Under the pieces are notes generated by a model that had not been told where the DNA came from, did no database searches, and saw only the letters and a program-made list of their open reading frames with translations. A program made the position numbers and the translations under genes. Positions 63,348-64,000 of a stretch of DNA of 64,000 nt are shown here, in pieces (position 1 is the stretch's first letter; each line of letters opens with the position of its first letter). The DNA comes from Chrysogorgia sp. JL179-B06 (taxonomy: Eukaryota > Cnidaria > Anthozoa > Scleralcyonacea > Chrysogorgiidae), in NCBI GenBank assembly GCA_035772405.1, contig JAYKKM010000222.1, positions 2,307,501-2,371,500 on the forward strand, in the 5' to 3' direction.

Positions 63348-63545
63348 ATGGCAAGAAGAAGATATAGAAGCAGGAAGGGAATTGTCCTTAGAAAAAAGAA
63401 ACAAAAAGGGGGTAGTGTTCTAGATATGTTTGGACCCTTGGGATCGTTAGTTGGAAATCAATTGGGAATTGGTATTCGAAAAAGAAAAAGAAATCAAAAA
63501 GGAGGGTTTGGACGTTTGTTACTTAAAGCACTGGGGAAAATATAA
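63348..63545 (+). CDS. viral basic core/pX-like peptide precursor, 65 residues
   Basis: ATG 63348 (MARRRYRSRKGIVLRKKK). Two KGG blocks (KKQKGGSVLDMFG; RNQKGGFGRLL) flank a hydrophobic helix (LGSLVGNQLGIGI). Highly basic ends and Gly-Gly sites resemble adenovirus core mu/pX-type precursors processed by the viral protease. It sits between the ATPase and the converging protease gene. The role in DNA condensation or membrane lysis is inferred. Confidence 0.55.
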   Translation: MARRRYRSRKGIVLRKKKQKGGSVLDMFGPLGSLVGNQLGIGIRKRKRNQKGGFGRLLLKALGKI

Positions 63546-63580
63546 AAAAATCACTGTAAATAATTAATGTTTTTGTTTAA

Positions 63581-64000
63581 TTAAAAAATGGCATTATTAA
63601 AACTACAACATGACTGATTGTAATTACTCTTACAATTTTTTTTACATTTTTTATTATATATTCCTACGAGTACACCACCTAAAATTGTTTCAATTTTTTT
63701 TTTAAATTTAATATCGTTTTTTAGTTTAATACGTTCATTTTTAAATATTTTTTGTTTATTATTATTTTCGAATTCATTACGACATTGATTGTATAAATAT
63801 AATAAACTCCAATTTCCACACACTGCAGTATTTTTGGATTGTAATTGTTTACTTTGAATATATTGAAATGTTAGTCCTTTTTTTACACTATAATCATACC
63901 AATATTCACGTTTATAAAACGAGACATCTTTTGCAAAACTATCAAAAAAATTCATATGTTTTTCTTTATCCACCCATATAGCAACCCAATGTTGACCGTT
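63581..64000 (-). CDS. adenain-like cysteine protease, N-terminus outside window
   Basis: The maturation protease of adeno-, adinto- and Polinton-type virions. The frame is open to the window edge, so the start is missing. GQHWVAIW near 63989 holds the catalytic His, FFDSFA (Asp at about 63942) supplies the acidic residue, and QSKNTAVCGNWSLLYLY holds the catalytic Cys (63818-63820). The order His-Asp-Cys matches the family. A lysine/cysteine-rich tail (KCKKNCKSNYNQSCCS) follows. It likely cleaves the Gly-Gly precursors at 57124 and 63348. Confidence 0.85.
   Translation of the reverse strand, partial: NGQHWVAIWVDKEKHMNFFDSFAKDVSFYKREYWYDYSVKKGLTFQYIQSKQLQSKNTAVCGNWSLLYLYNQCRNEFENNNKQKIFKNERIKLKNDIKFKKKIETILGGVLVGIYNKKCKKNCKSNYNQSCCSFNNAIF

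Larger units (their letters stand above)
48887..64000. mobile_element. endogenous adintovirus/Polinton-like virus, right copy (runs past window end)
   Basis: Protein-primed polymerase B, packaging ATPase and adenain-like protease together define the Polinton/adintovirus/virophage lineage. SET methyltransferase, core-like basic peptides and ORFans accompany them. Key enzymes are open, but at least five genes carry a nonsense or frameshift lesion (50155, 53002, 54637 and 56510 frames; possibly 58374), so this is an old integrated genome. No retroviral-type integrase, capsid or terminal repeat is visible. Genes are densely packed, with 1-4 bp junctions in places. Confidence 0.85.

Overview
The window looks like metazoan nuclear DNA from an aquatic invertebrate; a cnidarian (coral or sea anemone) is my best guess, from the repeat families and AT-rich base composition, not from any host gene. 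I recognise no ordinary host gene. Everything identifiable is a mobile element or endogenous virus: eukaryotic DNA transposons, a LINE, Penelope-like retroelements (PLEs), short inverted-repeat elements (MITEs), satellites, and two copies of an adintovirus/Polinton-like DNA virus. The CDS entries are therefore element or virus genes, many of them broken.

Region 1 (1-27464) is a nested, tandemly amplified block. A GIY-YIG Penelope-like element, on the minus strand and arranged head to tail, was hit by a 7.46 kb hAT-type transposon (15-bp terminal inverted repeats, 5-bp target duplication). The composite of about 9.86 kb was then amplified, so the same hAT sits at the same PLE codon three times (right ends at 4162, 15378 and 25242). 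The left unit was later hit by a 7.06 kb transposon with CACGG-type ends (5450-12513), which itself carries an L2/CR1-like LINE with a 2A-like peptide (6620-10317). The middle unit has a 5.7 kb internal deletion joined at about 12905. The best hAT transposase frame is 20287-23070 and is preceded by an OTU-like domain. The PLE leader contains a candidate hammerhead ribozyme in each copy.

Region 2 (27465-39383) is a TE graveyard: MITEs, hairpins, a half-kilobase (TA)n array, a 210-230 bp satellite inside an inverted-repeat element, a hAT-like insertion with an 8-bp duplication, and three MITEs with TTA or TTAA duplications.

Region 3 (about 30465-64000) holds two copies of one DNA virus. The left copy (about 30465-47262) is interrupted by Region 2 insertions, has many frameshifts, and is truncated in its polymerase. 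The right copy (about 48887 to beyond 64000) is better preserved. It encodes a protein-primed family B DNA polymerase, an FtsK/HerA-type (A32-like) packaging ATPase, an adenain-like cysteine protease, small basic Gly-Gly-rich core-like proteins, a SET-domain lysine methyltransferase and several ORFans. No capsid protein or integrase is visible; they may lie beyond 64000.

The most interesting signal is in the virus. A 382-residue protein (51412-52560) and its left homologue (39950-41062) begin, after the initiator Met, with a gapless look-alike of the histone H3 tail (Ala-Arg-x-Lys-Gln-Thr, and Gly-Lys at positions 13-14). The same virus encodes a SET-domain methyltransferase. This suggests a viral histone-tail mimic plus a chromatin-type modifier. 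The viral genes also share CCAAT/TATA promoters, including one module reused at three places.
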